A DNA stretch of 64,000 bases from Diprion similis (lineage: Eukaryota; Arthropoda; Insecta; Hymenoptera; Diprionidae): NCBI RefSeq assembly GCF_021155765.1, contig NC_060112.1, forward strand, positions 7,626,001-7,690,000, in the 5' to 3' direction. The position numbers and the translations under genes are program-made. The notes under the pieces are model-generated. The model was not told the origin of the DNA. It made no database searches and was given only the letters and a program-made list of their open reading frames with translations. The number at the start of each line of letters is the position of its first letter. The stretch's first letter is position 1. This document shows, in pieces, positions 41,345 through 55,930 of the stretch.

Positions 41345-44300
41345 GTGGTCCAATTACTCTAGAAGAGGTCATACAAATTGATTCCGAGACGAGAAATTTT
41401 CGGCTCCGAGAATGACCAAAAAAGTAAGGCTAACCCCTTTGGATTTTTGGCGAAAATTTCGACGATTTTGAGGAGTGCTGCAATCAATTCAATGAGGCAC
41501 TATTCCGACGTAATTTTGCTAGAGGAATCGATTAACCGCAGTCCCAATACGCTGCGAGCGATAGCTGAAAAGTTACGGCCGAAAAACTCATGATTTTCAT
41601 CGTCATTTCTCTGCTGCTGGTCCCACACTGTTTTTGATGTGTTTTCTGAGTTCCTGGTGGTCCAATTACTCTAGAAATGATCATACGAATCGATTCCGAG
41701 ACGAGAAATTTTCAGCTCCGAAAATGACCAAAAAAGTAAGGCTAACCCCTTTGGATTTTTGGCGAAAATTTCGACGATTTTGAGGAGTGCTGCAATCAAT
41801 CTAATGAGGCACTATTCCGACGTAATTTTGCAAGAGGAATCGATTAACCGCAGTCCCAATACGCTGCGAGCGATAGCTGAAAAGTTACGGCCGAAAAACT
41901 CATGATTTTCATCGTCATTTCTCTGCTGCTGGTCCCACACTGTTTTTGATGTGTTTTCTGAGTTCCTGGTGGTCCAATTACTCTAGAAGAGGTCATACAA
42001 ATCGATTCCGAGACGAGAAATTTTCGGCTCCGAAAATGACCAAAAAAGTAAGGCTAACCCCTTTGGATTTTTGGCGAAAATTTCGACGATTTTGAGAAGT
42101 GCTGCAATCAATTCAATGAGGCACTATTCCGACGTAATTTTGCAAGAGGAATCGATTAACCGCAGTCCCAATACGCTGCGAGCGATAGCTGAAAAGTTAC
42201 GGCCGAAAAACTCATGATTTTCATCGTCATTTCTCTGCTGCTGGTCCCACACTGTTTTTGATATGTTTTCTGAGTTCCTGGTGGTCCAATTACTCGAGAA
42301 GAGGTCACACAAATTGATTCCGAGACGAGAATATTTCGGCTCCGAAAATGACCAAAAAAGTAAGGCTAACCCCTTTGGATTTTTGGCGAAAATTTCGACG
42401 ATTTTGAGAAGTGCTGCAATCAATTCAATGAGGCACTATTCCGACGTAATTTTGCAAGAGGAATCGATTAACCGCAGTCCCAATACGCTGCGAGCGATAG
42501 CTGAAAAGTTACGGCCGAAAAACTCATGATTTTCATCGTCATTTCTCTGCTGCTGGTCCCACACTGTTTTTGATATGTTTTCTGAGTTCCTGGTGGTCCA
42601 ATTACTCGAGAAGAGGTCATACAAATTGATTCCGAGACGAGAAATTTTCGGCTCCGAAAATGACCAAAAAAGTAAGGCTAACCCCTTTGGATTTTCGGCG
42701 AAAATTTCGACGATTTTGAGAAGTGCTGCAATCAATTCAATAAGGCACTGTCCCGACGTAATTTTGCTAGAGGAATCGATTAACCGCAGTCCCAATACGC
42801 TGCGAGCGATAGCTGAAAAGTTACGGCCGAAAAACTCATGATTTTCATCGTCATTTCTCTGCTGCTGGTCCCACACTGTTTTTGATGTGTTCTCTGAGTT
42901 CCTGGTGGTCCAATTACTCTGGAAGAGGTCATACAAATCGATTCCGAGACGAGAAATTCTCGGCTCTGAAAATGACCAAAAAAGTAAGGCTAACCCCTTT
43001 GGATTTTTGGCGAAAATTTTGACGATTTTGAGAAGTGCTGCAATCAATTCGATGAGGCACTATTCCGACGTAATTTTGCAAGAGGAATCGATTAACCACA
43101 GTCCCAATACGCTGCGAGCGATAGCTGAAAAGTGACGGCCAAAAAACTCATGATTTTCATCGTCATTTCTCTGCTGCTGGTCCCACACTGTTTTTGATGT
43201 GTTTTCTGAGTTCCTGGTGGTCCAATTACTCTAGAAATGATCATACAAATCGATTGCGAGACGAGAAATTTTCAGCTCCGAAAATGACCAAGAAAGTAAG
43301 GCTAACCCCTTTGAATTTTTGGCGAAAATTTCGACGTTTTTGAGAAGTGCTGCAATCAATCTAATGAGGCACTATTCCGACGTAATTTTGCAAAAGGAAT
43401 CGATTAACCGCAGTCCCAATACGCTGCGAGCGATAGCTGAAAAGTTACGGCCGGAAAACTCATGATTTTCATCGTCATTTCTCTGCTGCTGGTCCCACAC
43501 TGTTTTTGATGTGTTTTCTGAGTTCCTGGTGGTCGAATCACTCTAGAAATGATCATACGAATCGATTCTGAGACGAGAAATTTTAGGCTCCGAAAATGAC
43601 CAAAAAAGTAAGGTTAACCCCTTTGGATTTTTGGCGTCAATTTCGACGATTTTGAGAAGTGCTGCAATCAATCCAATGAGGCACTATTCCGACGTAATTT
43701 TGCAAGAGGAATCGATTAACCGCAGTCCCAATACGCTGCGAGCGATAGCTGAAAAGTTACGGCCGAAAAACTCATGATTTTCATCGTCATTTCTCTGCTG
43801 CTGGTCCCACATTGTTTTTGAAGTGTTTTCTGAGTTCCTGGTGGTCCAATTACTCTAGAAGAGGTCATACAAATTGATTCCGAGACGAGAAATTTTCGGC
43901 TCCGAAAATGACCAAAAAAGTAAGGCTAACCCCTTTGGATTTTTGGCGAAAATTTCGACGATTTTGAGAAGTGCTGCAATCAATTCAATGAGGCACTATT
44001 CCGACGTAATTTTGCTAGAGGAATCGATTAACCGCAGTCCCAATACGCTGCGAGCGATAGCTGAAAAGTTACGGCCGAAAAACTCATGATTTTCATCGTC
44101 ATTTCTCTGCTGCTGGTCCCACACTGTTTTTGATGTGTTTTCTGAGTTCCTGGTGGTCCAATTACTCTAGAAGAGGTCATACAAATCGATTCCGAGACGA
44201 GAAATTTTCAGCTCCGAAAATGACCAAAAAAGTAAGGCTAACCCCTTTGGATTTTTGGCGAAAATTTCGACGATTTTGAGAAGTGCTGCAATCAATTCAA

Positions 44301-47300
44301 TGAGGCACTATTCCGACGTAATTTTGCAAGAGGAATCGATTAACCGCAGTCCCAATACGCTGCGAGCGGTAGCTGAAAAGTTACGGCCGAAAAACTCATG
44401 ATTTTCATCGTCATTTCTCTGCTGCTGGTCCCACACTGTTTTTGATGTGTTTTCTGAGTTCCTGGTGGTCCAATTACTCTAGAAGAGGTCATACAAATCG
44501 ATTCCGAGACGAGAAATATTCGGCTCCGAAAATGACCAAAAAAGTAAGGCTAACCCCTTTGGATTTTTGGCGAAAATTTCGACGATTTTGAGAAGTGCTG
44601 CAATCAATTCAATGAGGCACTATTCCGACGTAATTTTGCAAGAGGAATCGATTAACCGCAGTCCCAATACGCTGCGAGCGATAGCTGAAAAGGTACGGCC
44701 GAAAAACTCATGATTTTCATCGTCATTTCTCTGCTGCTGGTCCCACATTGTTTTTGAAGTGTTTTCTGAGTTCCTGGTGGTCCAATTACTCTAGAAGAGG
44801 TCATACAAATTGATTCCGAGACGAGAAATTTTCGGCTCCGAGAATGACCAAAAAAGTAAGGCTAACCCCTTTGGATTTTTGGCGAAAATTTCGACGATTT
44901 TGAGGAGTGCTGCAATCAATTCAATGAGGCACTATTCCGACGTAATTTTGCTAGAGGAATCGATTAACCGCAGTCCCAATACGCTGCGAGCGATAGCTGA
45001 AAAGTTACGGCCGAAAAACTCATGATTTTCATCGTCATTTCTCTGCTGCTGGTCCCACACTGTTTTTGATGTGTTTTCTGAGTTCCTGGTGGTCCAATTA
45101 CTCTAGAAATGATCATACGAATCGATTCCGAGACGAGAAATTTTCAGCTCCGAAAATGACCAAAAAAGTAAGGCTAACCCCTTTGGATTTTTGGCGAAAA
45201 TTTCGACGATTTTGAGGAGTGCTGCAATCAATCTAATGAGGCACTATTCCGACGTAATTTTGCAAGAGGAATCGATTAACCGCAGTCCCAATACGCTGCG
45301 AGCGATAGCTGAAAAGTTACGGCCGAAAAACTCATGATTTTCATCGTCATTTCTCTGCTGCTGGTCCCACACTGTTTTTGATGTGTTTTCTGAGTTCCTG
45401 GTGGTCCAATTACTCTAGAAGAGGTCATACAAATCGATTCCGAGACGAGAAATTTTCGGCTCCGAAAATGACCAAAAAAGTAAGGCTAACCCCTTTGGAT
45501 TTTTGGCGAAAATTTCGACGATTTTGAGAAGTGCTGCAATCAATTCAATGAGGCACTATTCCGACGTAATTTTGCAAGAGGAATCGATTAACCGCAGTCC
45601 CAATACGCTGCGAGCGATAGCTGAAAAGTTACGGCCGAAAAACTCATGATTTTCATCGTCATTTCTCTGCTGCTGGTCCCACACTGTTTTTGATATGTTT
45701 TCTGAGTTCCTGGTGGTCCAATTACTCGAGAAGAGGTCATACAAATTGATTCCGAGACGAGAATATTTCGGCTCCGAAAATGACCAAAAAAGTAAGGCTA
45801 ACCCCTTTGGATTTTTGGCGAAAATTTCGACGATTTTGAGAAGTGCTGCAATCAATTCAATAAGGCACTATTCCGACGTAATTTTGCAAGAGGAATCGAT
45901 TAACCGCAGTCCCAATACGCTGCGAGCGATAGCTGAAAAGTTACGGCCGAAAAACTCATGATTTTCATCGTCATTTCTCTGCTGCTGGTCCCACATTGTT
46001 TTTGAAGTGTTTTCTGAGTTCCTGGTGGTCCAATTACTCTAGAAGAGGTCATACAAATTGATTCCGAGACGAGAAATTTTCGGCTCCGAGAATGACCAAA
46101 AAAGTAAGGCTAACCCCTTTGGATTTTTGGCGAAAATTTCGACGATTTTGAGGAGTGCTGCAATCAATTCAATGAGGCACTATTCCGACGTAATTTTGCT
46201 AGAGGAATCGATTAACCGCAGTCCCAATACGCTGCGAGCGATAGCTGAAAAGTTACGGCCGAAAAACTCATGATTTTCATCGTCATTTCTCTGCTGCTGG
46301 TCCCACACTGTTTTTGATGTGTTTTCTGAGTTCCTGGTGGTCCAATTACTCTAGAAATGATCATACGAATCGATTCCGAGACGAGAAATTTTCAGCTCCG
46401 AAAATGACCAAAAAAGTAAGGCTAACCCCTTTGGATTTTTGGCGAAAATTTCGACGATTTTGAGGAGTGCTGCAATCAATCTAATGAGGCACTATTCCGA
46501 CGTAATTTTGCAAGAGGAATCGATTAACCGCAGTCCCAATACGCTGCGAGCGATAGCTGAAAAGTTACGGCCGAAAAACTCATGATTTTCATCGTCATTT
46601 CTCTGCTGCTGGTCCCACACTGTTTTTGATGTGTTTTCTGAGTTCCTGGTGGTCCAATTACTCTAGAAGAGGTCATACAAATCGATTCCGAGACGAGAAA
46701 TTTTCGGCTCCGAAAATGACCAAAAAAGTAAGGCTAACCCCTTTGGATTTTTGGCGAAAATTTCGACGATTTTGAGAAGTGCTGCAATCAATTCAATGAG
46801 GCACTATTCCGACGTAATTTTGCAAGAGGAATCGATTAACCGCAGTCCCAATACGCTGCGAGCGATAGCTGAAAAGTTACGGCCGAAAAACTCATGATTT
46901 TCATCGTCATTTCTCTGCTGCTGGTCCCACACTGTTTTTGATATGTTTTCTGAGTTCCTGGTGGTCCAATTACTCGAGAAGAGGTCACACAAATTGATTC
47001 CGAGACGAGAATATTTCGGCTCCGAAAATGACCAAAAAAGTAAGGCTAACCCCTTTGGATTTTTGGCGAAAATTTCGACGATTTTGAGAAGTGCTGCAAT
47101 CAATTCAATGAGGCACTATTCCGACGTAATTTTGCAAGAGGAATCGATTAACCGCAGTCCCAATACGCTGCGAGCGATAGCTGAAAAGTTACGGCCGAAA
47201 AACTCATGATTTTCATCGTCATTTCTCTGCTGCTGGTCCCACACTGTTTTTGATATGTTTTCTGAGTTCCTGGTGGTCCAATTACTCGAGAAGAGGTCAT

Positions 47301-48620
47301 ACAAATTGATTCCGAGACGAGAAATTTTCGGCTCCGAAAATGACCAAAAAAGTAAGGCTAACCCCTTTGGATTTTCGGCGAAAATTTCGACGATTTTGAG
47401 AAGTGCTGCAATCAATTCAATAAGGCACTGTCCCGACGTAATTTTGCTAGAGGAATCGATTAACCGCAGTCCCAATACGCTGCGAGCGATAGCTGAAAAG
47501 TTACGGCCGAAAAACTCATGATTTTCATCGTCATTTCTCTGCTGCTGGTCCCACACTGTTTTTGATGTGTTCTCTGAGTTCCTGGTGGTCCAATTACTCT
47601 GGAAGAGGTCATACAAATCGATTCCGAGACGAGAAATTCTCGGCTCTGAAAATGACCAAAAAAGTAAGGCTAACCCCTTTGGATTTTTGGCGAAAATTTT
47701 GACGATTTTGAGAAGTGCTGCAATCAATTCGATGAGGCACTATTCCGACGTAATTTTGCAAGAGGAATCGATTAACCACAGTCCCAATACGCTGCGAGCG
47801 ATAGCTGAAAAGTGACGGCCAAAAAACTCATGATTTTCATCGTCATTTCTCTGCTGCTGGTCCCACACTGTTTTTGATGTGTTTTCTGAGTTCCTGGTGG
47901 TCCAATTACTCTAGAAATGATCATACAAATCGATTGCGAGACGAGAAATTTTCAGCTCCGAAAATGACCAAGAAAGTAAGGCTAACCCCTTTGAATTTTT
48001 GGCGAAAATTTCGACGTTTTTGAGAAGTGCTGCAATCAATCTAATGAGGCACTATTCCGACGTAATTTTGCAAAAGGAATCGATTAACCGCAGTCCCAAT
48101 ACGCTGCGAGCGATAGCTGAAAAGTTACGGCCGGAAAACTCATGATTTTCATCGTCATTTCTCTGCTGCTGGTCCCACACTGTTTTTGATGTGTTTTCTG
48201 AGTTCCTGGTGGTCGAATCACTCTAGAAATGATCATACGAATCGATTCTGAGACGAGAAATTTTAGGCTCCGAAAATGACCAAAAAAGTAAGGTTAACCC
48301 CTTTGGATTTTTGGCGTCAATTTCGACGATTTTGAGAAGTGCTGCAATCAATCCAATGAGGCACTATTCCGACGTAATTTTGCAAGAGGAATCGATTAAC
48401 CGCAGTCCCAATACGCTGCGAGCGATAGCTGAAAAGTTACGGCCGAAAAACTCATGATTTTCATCGTCATTTCTCTGCTGCTGGTCCCACATTGTTTTTG
48501 AAGTGTTTTCTGAGTTCCTGGTGGTCCAATTACTCTAGAAGAGGTCATACAAATTGATTCCGAGACGAGAAATTTTCGGCTCCGAAAATGACCAAAAAAG
48601 TAAGGCTAACCCCTTTGGAT
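41345..48620 (+). repeat. Nested multi-monomer duplications in the array (15-, 11- and 4-monomer offsets)
   Basis: About 41.35-43.94 kb is repeated at about 46.03-48.62 kb, offset 4680 bp (15 monomers), with shared private variants: CACACAAATTGATTCC at 42305/46985, GGCGTCAATTTCG at 43633/48313 and the ATTCTCGGCTCTGAAAATG unit. The part 41.38-42.53 kb also recurs at 44.81-45.96 kb (offset 3432, 11 monomers), which in turn is 1248 bp (4 monomers) from the copy at 46.06 kb. After about 48.62 kb the sequence switches to match 39.2-40.3 kb instead (offset 9358 bp, which is 30 monomers minus the two 1-bp deletions between). Confidence 0.85.
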
Positions 48621-49730
48621 TTTTACCGAAAATTTCGACGATTTTGAGAAGAGCTGCAATCAATTCAATGAGGCACTATTCCGACGTAATTTTGCTAGAG
48701 GAATCGATTAACCGCAGTCCCAATACGCTGCGAGCCATAGCTGAAAAGTTACGGCCAAACAACTCATGATTTTCATCGTCATTTCTCTGCTGCTGGTCCC
48801 ACGCTGTTTCTGTTGTGTTTTCTGAGTTCCTGGTGGTCCAATTACTCTAGAAATGGTCATAAAAATCGATCCCGAAAAGAGAATTATTCGGCTCCGAAAA
48901 TAACCAAAAAAGTAAGGCTAACCCCTTTGGATTTTTGGCGAAAATTTCGACGATTTTGAGAAGTGCTGCAATCAATTCAATGAGGCACCGTTCCGACGTA
49001 ATTTTGCAAGAGGAATCGATTAACTGCAGTCCCAATACGCTGCGAGCGATAGCTGAAAAGTTACGGCCGAAAAACTCATAATTTTCATCGTCATTTCTCT
49101 GCTGCTGATCCCAGATTGTTTTTGATGTGTTTTCTGAGTTCCTGGTGGTCCAATTACTCTAGAAGAGGTCATACAAATTGATTCCGAAACGAGAAATTTT
49201 CGGCTCCGAAAATGACCGAAAAGGAAGGCTAACCCCTTTGGATTTTTGGCGAAAATTTCGACGATTTTAAGAAGTGCTGCAATCAATCCAATGAGGCACC
49301 ATTGCGACGTAATTTTGCAAGAGGAATCGATTAACCGCAGTCCCAATACGCTGCTAGCGATACCTGAAAAGTTACGGCCGAAAAACTCATGATTTTCATC
49401 GTCATTTCTCTGCTGCTGGTCCCACACTGTTTTTGATGTGTTTTCTAAGTTCCTGGTGGTCCAATTACTCTAGAAGAGGTCATACAAATTGATTCCGAGA
49501 CGAGAAATTTTCGGCTCCGAAAATGACCAAAAAAGTAAGGCTAACCCCTTTGGATTTTTGGCGAAAATTTCGACGATTTTGAGAAGTGCTGCAATCAATT
49601 CAATGAGGCACTATTCCGACGTAATTTTGCAAGAGGAATCGATTAACCGGAGTCCCAATACGCTGCGAGCGATAGCTGAAAAGTTACGGCCGAAAAACTC
49701 ATGATTTTCATCGTCATTTCTCTGCTGCTG

Positions 49731-52700
49731 GTCCCACTCTGTTTTTGATGTGTTTTCTGAGTTCCTGGTGGTCCAATTACTCTAGGAGAGGTCATACAAA
49801 TCGATTCCGAGACGAGAAATTTTCGGCTCCAAAAATGACCAAAAAAGTAAGGCTAACCCCTTTGGATTTTTGGCGAAAATTTCGACGATTTTGAGAAGTG
49901 CTGCAATCAATTCAATGGGGCACTATTCCGACGTAATTTTGCTAGAGGAATCGATTAACCGCAGTCCCAATACGCTGCGAGCGATAGCTGAAAAGTTACG
50001 GCCGAAAAACTCATGATTTTCATCGTCATTTCTCTGCTGCTGGTCCCACACTGTTTTTGATGTGTTTTCTGAGTTCCTGGTGGTCCAATTACTCTAGAAG
50101 AGGTCATACAAATCGATTCCGAGACGAGAAATTTTCAGCTCCGAAAATGACCAAAAAAGTAAGGCTAACCCCTTTGGATTTTTGGCGAAAATTTCGACGA
50201 TTTTGAGAAGTGCTGCAATCAATTCAATGAGGCACTATTCCGACGTAATTTTGCTAGAGGAATCGATTAACCGCAGTCCCAATACGCTGCGAGCGATAGC
50301 TGAAAAGTTACGGCCGAAAAACTCATGATTTTCATCGTCATTTCTCTGCTGCTGGTCCCACACTGTTTTTGATGTGTTTTCTGAATTCCTGGTGGTCCAA
50401 TTACTCTAGAAATGATCATACGAATCGATTCCGAGACGAGAAATTTTCAGCTCCGAAAATGACCAAAAAAGTAAGGCTAACCCCTTTGGATTTTTGGCGA
50501 AAATTTCGACGATTTTGAGAAGTGCTGCAATCAATCTAATGAGGCACTATTCCGACGTAATTTTGCAAGAGGAATCGATTAACCGCAGTCCCAATACGCT
50601 GCGAGCGATAGCTGAAAAGTTACGGCCGAAAAACTCATGATTTTCATCGTCATTTCTCTGCTGCTGGTCCCACACTGTTTTTGATGTGTTTTCTGAGTTC
50701 CTGGTGGTCCAATTACTCTAGAAGAGGTCATACAGATCGATTCCGAGACGAGAAATTTTCGGCTCCGAAAATGACCAAAAAAGTAAGGCTAACCCCTTTG
50801 GATTTTTGGCGAAAATTTCGACGATTTTGAGAAGTGCTGCAATCAATTCAATGAGGCACTATTCCGACGTAATTTTGCAAGAGGAATCGATTAACCGCAG
50901 TCCCAATACGCTGCGAGCGATAGCTGAAAAGTTACGGCCGAAAAACTCATGATTTTCATCGTCATTTCTCTGCTGCTGGTCCCACTCTGTTTTTGATGTG
51001 TTTTCTGAGTTCCTGGTGGTCCAATTACTCTAGGAGAGGTCATACAAATCGATTCCGAGACGAGAAATTTTCGGCTCCAAAAATGACCAAAAAAGTAAGG
51101 CTAACCCCTTTGGATTTTTGGCGAAAATTTCGACGATTTTGAGAAGTGCTGCAATCAATTCAATGAGGCACTATTCCGACGTAATTTTGCTAGAGGAATC
51201 GATTAACCGCAGTCCCAATACGCTGCGAGCGATAGCTGAAAAGTTACGGCCGAAAAACTCATGATTTTCATCGTCATTTCTCTGCTGCTGGTCCCACACT
51301 GTTTTTGATATGTTTTCTGAGTTCCTGGTGGTCCAATTACTCGAGAAGAGGTCATACAAATTGATTCCGAGACGAGAAATTTTCGGCTCCGAAAATGACC
51401 AAAAAAGTAAGGCTAACCCCTTTGGATTTTTGGCGAAAATTTCGACGATTTTGAGAAGTGCTGCAATCAATTCAATGAGGCACTATTCCGACGTAATTTT
51501 GCAAGAGGAATCGATTAACCGCAGTCCCAATACGCTGCGAGCGATAGCTGAAAAGTTACGGCCGAAAAACTCAGATTTTCATCGTCATTTCTCTGCTGCT
51601 GGTCCCACATTGTTTTTGAAGTGTTTTCTGAGTTCCTGGTGGTCCAATTACTCTAGAAGAGGTCATACAAATTGATTCCGAGACGAGAAATTTTCGGCTC
51701 CGAAAATGACCAAAAAAGTAAGGCTAACCCCTTTGGATTTTTGGCGAAAATTTCGACGATTTTGAGAAGTGCTGCAATCAATTCAATGAGGCACTATTCC
51801 GACGTAATTTTGCAAGAGGAATCGATTAACCGCAGTCCCAATACGCTGCGAGCGATAGCTAAAAAGTTACGGCCGAAAAACTCATGATTTTCATCGTCAT
51901 TTCTCTGCTGCTGGTCCCACACTGTTTTTGATATGTTTTCTGAGTTCCTGGTGGTCCAATTACTCGAGAAGAGGTCATACAAATTGATTCCGAGACGAGA
52001 AATTTTCGGCTCCGAAAATGACCGAAAAAGTAAGGCTAACCCCTTTGGATTTTTGGCGAAAATTTCGACGATTTTGAGAAGTGCTGCAATCAATTCAATG
52101 AGGCACTATTCCGACGTAATTTTGCAAGAGGAATCGATTAACCGCAGTCCCAATACGCTGCGAGCGATAGCTGAAAAGTTACGGCCGAAAAACTCATGAT
52201 TTTCATCGTCATTTCTCTGCTGCTGGTCCCACACTGTTTTTGATATGTTTTCTGAGTTCCTGGTGGTCCAATTACTCGAGAAGAGGTCATACAAATTGAT
52301 TCCGAGACGAGAAATTTTCGGCTCCGAAAATGACCAAAAAAGTAAGGCTAACCCCTTCGGATTTTTGGCGAAAATTTCGACGATTTTGAGAAGTGCTGCA
52401 ATCAATTCAATGAGGCACTATTCCGACGTAATTTTGCAAGAGGAATCGATTAACCGCAGTCCCAATACGCTGCGAGCGATAGCTGAAAAGTTACGGCCGA
52501 AAAACTCATGATTTTCATCGTCATTTCTCTGCTGCTGGTCCCACACTGTTTTTGATATGTTTTCTGAGTTCCTGGTGGTCCAATTACTCGAGAAGAGGTC
52601 ACACAAATTGATTCCGAGACGAGAATATTTCGGCTCCGAAAATGACCAAAAAAGTAAGGCTAACCCCTTTGGATTTTTGGCGAAAATTTCGACGATTTTG

Positions 52701-55700
52701 AGAAGTGCTGCAATCAATTCAATGAGGCACTATTCCGACGTAATTTTGCAAGAGGAATCGATTAACCGCAGTCCCAATACGCTGCGAGCGATAGCTGAAA
52801 AGTTACGGCCGAAAAACTCATGATTTTCATCGTCATTTCTCTGCTGCTGGTCCCACACTGTTTTTGATATGTTTTCTGAGTTCCTGGTGGTCCAATTACT
52901 CGAGAAGAGGTCATACAAATTGATTCCGAGACGAGAAATTTTCGGCTCCGAAAATGACCAAAAAAGTAAGGCTAACCCCTTTGGATTTTTGGCGAAAATT
53001 TCGACGATTTTGAGAAGTGCTGCAATCAATTCAATGAGGCACTATTCCGACGTAATTTTGCAAGAGGAATCGATTAACCGCAGTCCCAATACGCTGCGAG
53101 CGATAGCTGAAAAGTTACGGCCGAAAAACTCATGATTTTCATCGTCATTTCTCTGCTGCTGGTCCCACTCTGTTTTTGATGTGTTTTCTGAGTTCCTGGT
53201 GGTCCAATTACTCTAGGAGAGGTCATACAAATCGATTCCGAGACGAGAAATTTTCGGCTCCAAAAATGACCAAAAAAGTAAGGCTAACCCCTTTGGATTT
53301 TTGGCGAAAATTTCGACGATTTTGAGAAGTGCTGCAATCAATTCAATGGGGCACTATTCCGACGTAATTTTGCTAGAGGAATCGATTAACCGCAGTCCCA
53401 ATACGCTGCGAGCGATAGCTGAAAAGTTACGGCCGAAAAACTCATGATTTTCATCGTCATTTCTCTGCTGCTGGTCCCACACTGTTTTTGATGTGTTTTC
53501 TGAGTTCCTGGTGGTCCAATTACTCTAGAAGAGGTCATACAAATCGATTCCGAGACGAGAAATTTTCAGCTCCGAAAATGACCAAAAAAGTAAGGCTAAC
53601 CCCTTTGGATTTTTGGCGAAAATTTCGACGATTTTGAGAAGTGCTGCAATCAATTCAATGAGGCACTATTCCGACGTAATTTTGCTAGAGGAATCGATTA
53701 ACCGCAGTCCCAATACGCTGCGAGCGATAGCTGAAAAGTTACGGCCGAAAAACTCATGATTTTCATCGTCATTTCTCTGCTGCTGGTCCCACACTGTTTT
53801 TGATGTGTTTTCTGAATTCCTGGTGGTCCAATTACTCTAGAAATGATCATACGAATCGATTCCGAGACGAGAAATTTTCAGCTCCGAAAATGACCAAAAA
53901 AGTAAGGCTAACCCCTTTGGATTTTTGGCGAAAATTTCGACGATTTTGAGAAGTGCTGCAATCAATCTAATGAGGCACTATTCCGACGTAATTTTGCAAG
54001 AGGAATCGATTAACCGCAGTCCCAATACGCTGCGAGCGATAGCTGAAAAGTTACGGCCGAAAAACTCATGATTTTCATCGTCATTTCTCTGCTGCTGGTC
54101 CCACACTGTTTTTGATGTGTTTTCTGAGTTCCTGGTGGTCCAATTACTCTAGAAGAGGTCATACAGATCGATTCCGAGACGAGAAATTTTCGGCTCCGAA
54201 AATGACCAAAAAAGTAAGGCTAACCCCTTTGGATTTTTGGCGAAAATTTCGACGATTTTGAGAAGTGCTGCAATCAATTCAATGAGGCACTATTCCGACG
54301 TAATTTTGCAAGAGGAATCGATTAACCGCAGTCCCAATACGCTGCGAGCGATAGCTGAAAAGTTACGGCCGAAAAACTCATGATTTTCATCGTCATTTCT
54401 CTGCTGCTGGTCCCACTCTGTTTTTGATGTGTTTTCTGAGTTCCTGGTGGTCCAATTACTCTAGGAGAGGTCATACAAATCGATTCCGAGACGAGAAATT
54501 TTCGGCTCCAAAAATGACCAAAAAAGTAAGGCTAACCCCTTTGGATTTTTGGCGAAAATTTCGACGATTTTGAGAAGTGCTGCAATCAATTCAATGAGGC
54601 ACTATTCCGACGTAATTTTGCTAGAGGAATCGATTAACCGCAGTCCCAATACGCTGCGAGCGATAGCTGAAAAGTTACGGCCGAAAAACTCATGATTTTC
54701 ATCGTCATTTCTCTGCTGCTGGTCCCACACTGTTTTTGATATGTTTTCTGAGTTCCTGGTGGTCCAATTACTCGAGAAGAGGTCATACAAATTGATTCCG
54801 AGACGAGAAATTTTCGGCTCCGAAAATGACCAAAAAAGTAAGGCTAACCCCTTTGGATTTTTGGCGAAAATTTCGACGATTTTGAGAAGTGCTGCAATCA
54901 ATTCAATGAGGCACTATTCCGACGTAATTTTGCAAGAGGAATCGATTAACCGCAGTCCCAATACGCTGCGAGCGATAGCTGAAAAGTTACGGCCGAAAAA
55001 CTCAGATTTTCATCGTCATTTCTCTGCTGCTGGTCCCACATTGTTTTTGAAGTGTTTTCTGAGTTCCTGGTGGTCCAATTACTCTAGAAGAGGTCATACA
55101 AATTGATTCCGAGACGAGAAATTTTCGGCTCCGAAAATGACCAAAAAAGTAAGGCTAACCCCTTTGGATTTTTGGCGAAAATTTCGACGATTTTGAGAAG
55201 TGCTGCAATCAATTCAATGAGGCACTATTCCGACGTAATTTTGCAAGAGGAATCGATTAACCGCAGTCCCAATACGCTGCGAGCGATAGCTAAAAAGTTA
55301 CGGCCGAAAAACTCATGATTTTCATCGTCATTTCTCTGCTGCTGGTCCCACACTGTTTTTGATATGTTTTCTGAGTTCCTGGTGGTCCAATTACTCGAGA
55401 AGAGGTCATACAAATTGATTCCGAGACGAGAAATTTTCGGCTCCGAAAATGACCGAAAAAGTAAGGCTAACCCCTTTGGATTTTTGGCGAAAATTTCGAC
55501 GATTTTGAGAAGTGCTGCAATCAATTCAATGAGGCACTATTCCGACGTAATTTTGCAAGAGGAATCGATTAACCGCAGTCCCAATACGCTGCGAGCGATA
55601 GCTGAAAAGTTACGGCCGAAAAACTCATGATTTTCATCGTCATTTCTCTGCTGCTGGTCCCACACTGTTTTTGATATGTTTTCTGAGTTCCTGGTGGTCC

Positions 55701-55930
55701 AATTACTCGAGAAGAGGTCATACAAATTGATTCCGAGACGAGAAATTTTCGGCTCCGAAAATGACCAAAAAAGTAAGGCTAACCCCTTCGGATTTTTGGC
55801 GAAAATTTCGACGATTTTGAGAAGTGCTGCAATCAATTCAATGAGGCACTATTCCGACGTAATTTTGCAAGAGGAATCGATTAACCGCAGTCCCAATACG
55901 CTGCGAGCGATAGCTGAAAAGTTACGGCCG
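49731..55930 (+). repeat. Tandem higher-order duplication, 11 monomers (3431 bp)
   Basis: 49731-53161 is followed directly by a second copy, 53162 to about 55930. Private markers recur at exactly 3431 bp: GTCCCACTCTG (49731/53162), TTCAATGGGG (49911/53342), CTGAATTCCTGG (50381/53812), CATACAGATCG (about 50729/54160) and a 1-bp deletion giving AACTCAGATTTTC (about 51568/54999). The 3431-bp period is 11 x 312 minus that single base. The second copy breaks off near 55.93 kb, where the next monomer carries GTTTTTGGAGTG. Confidence 0.9.
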
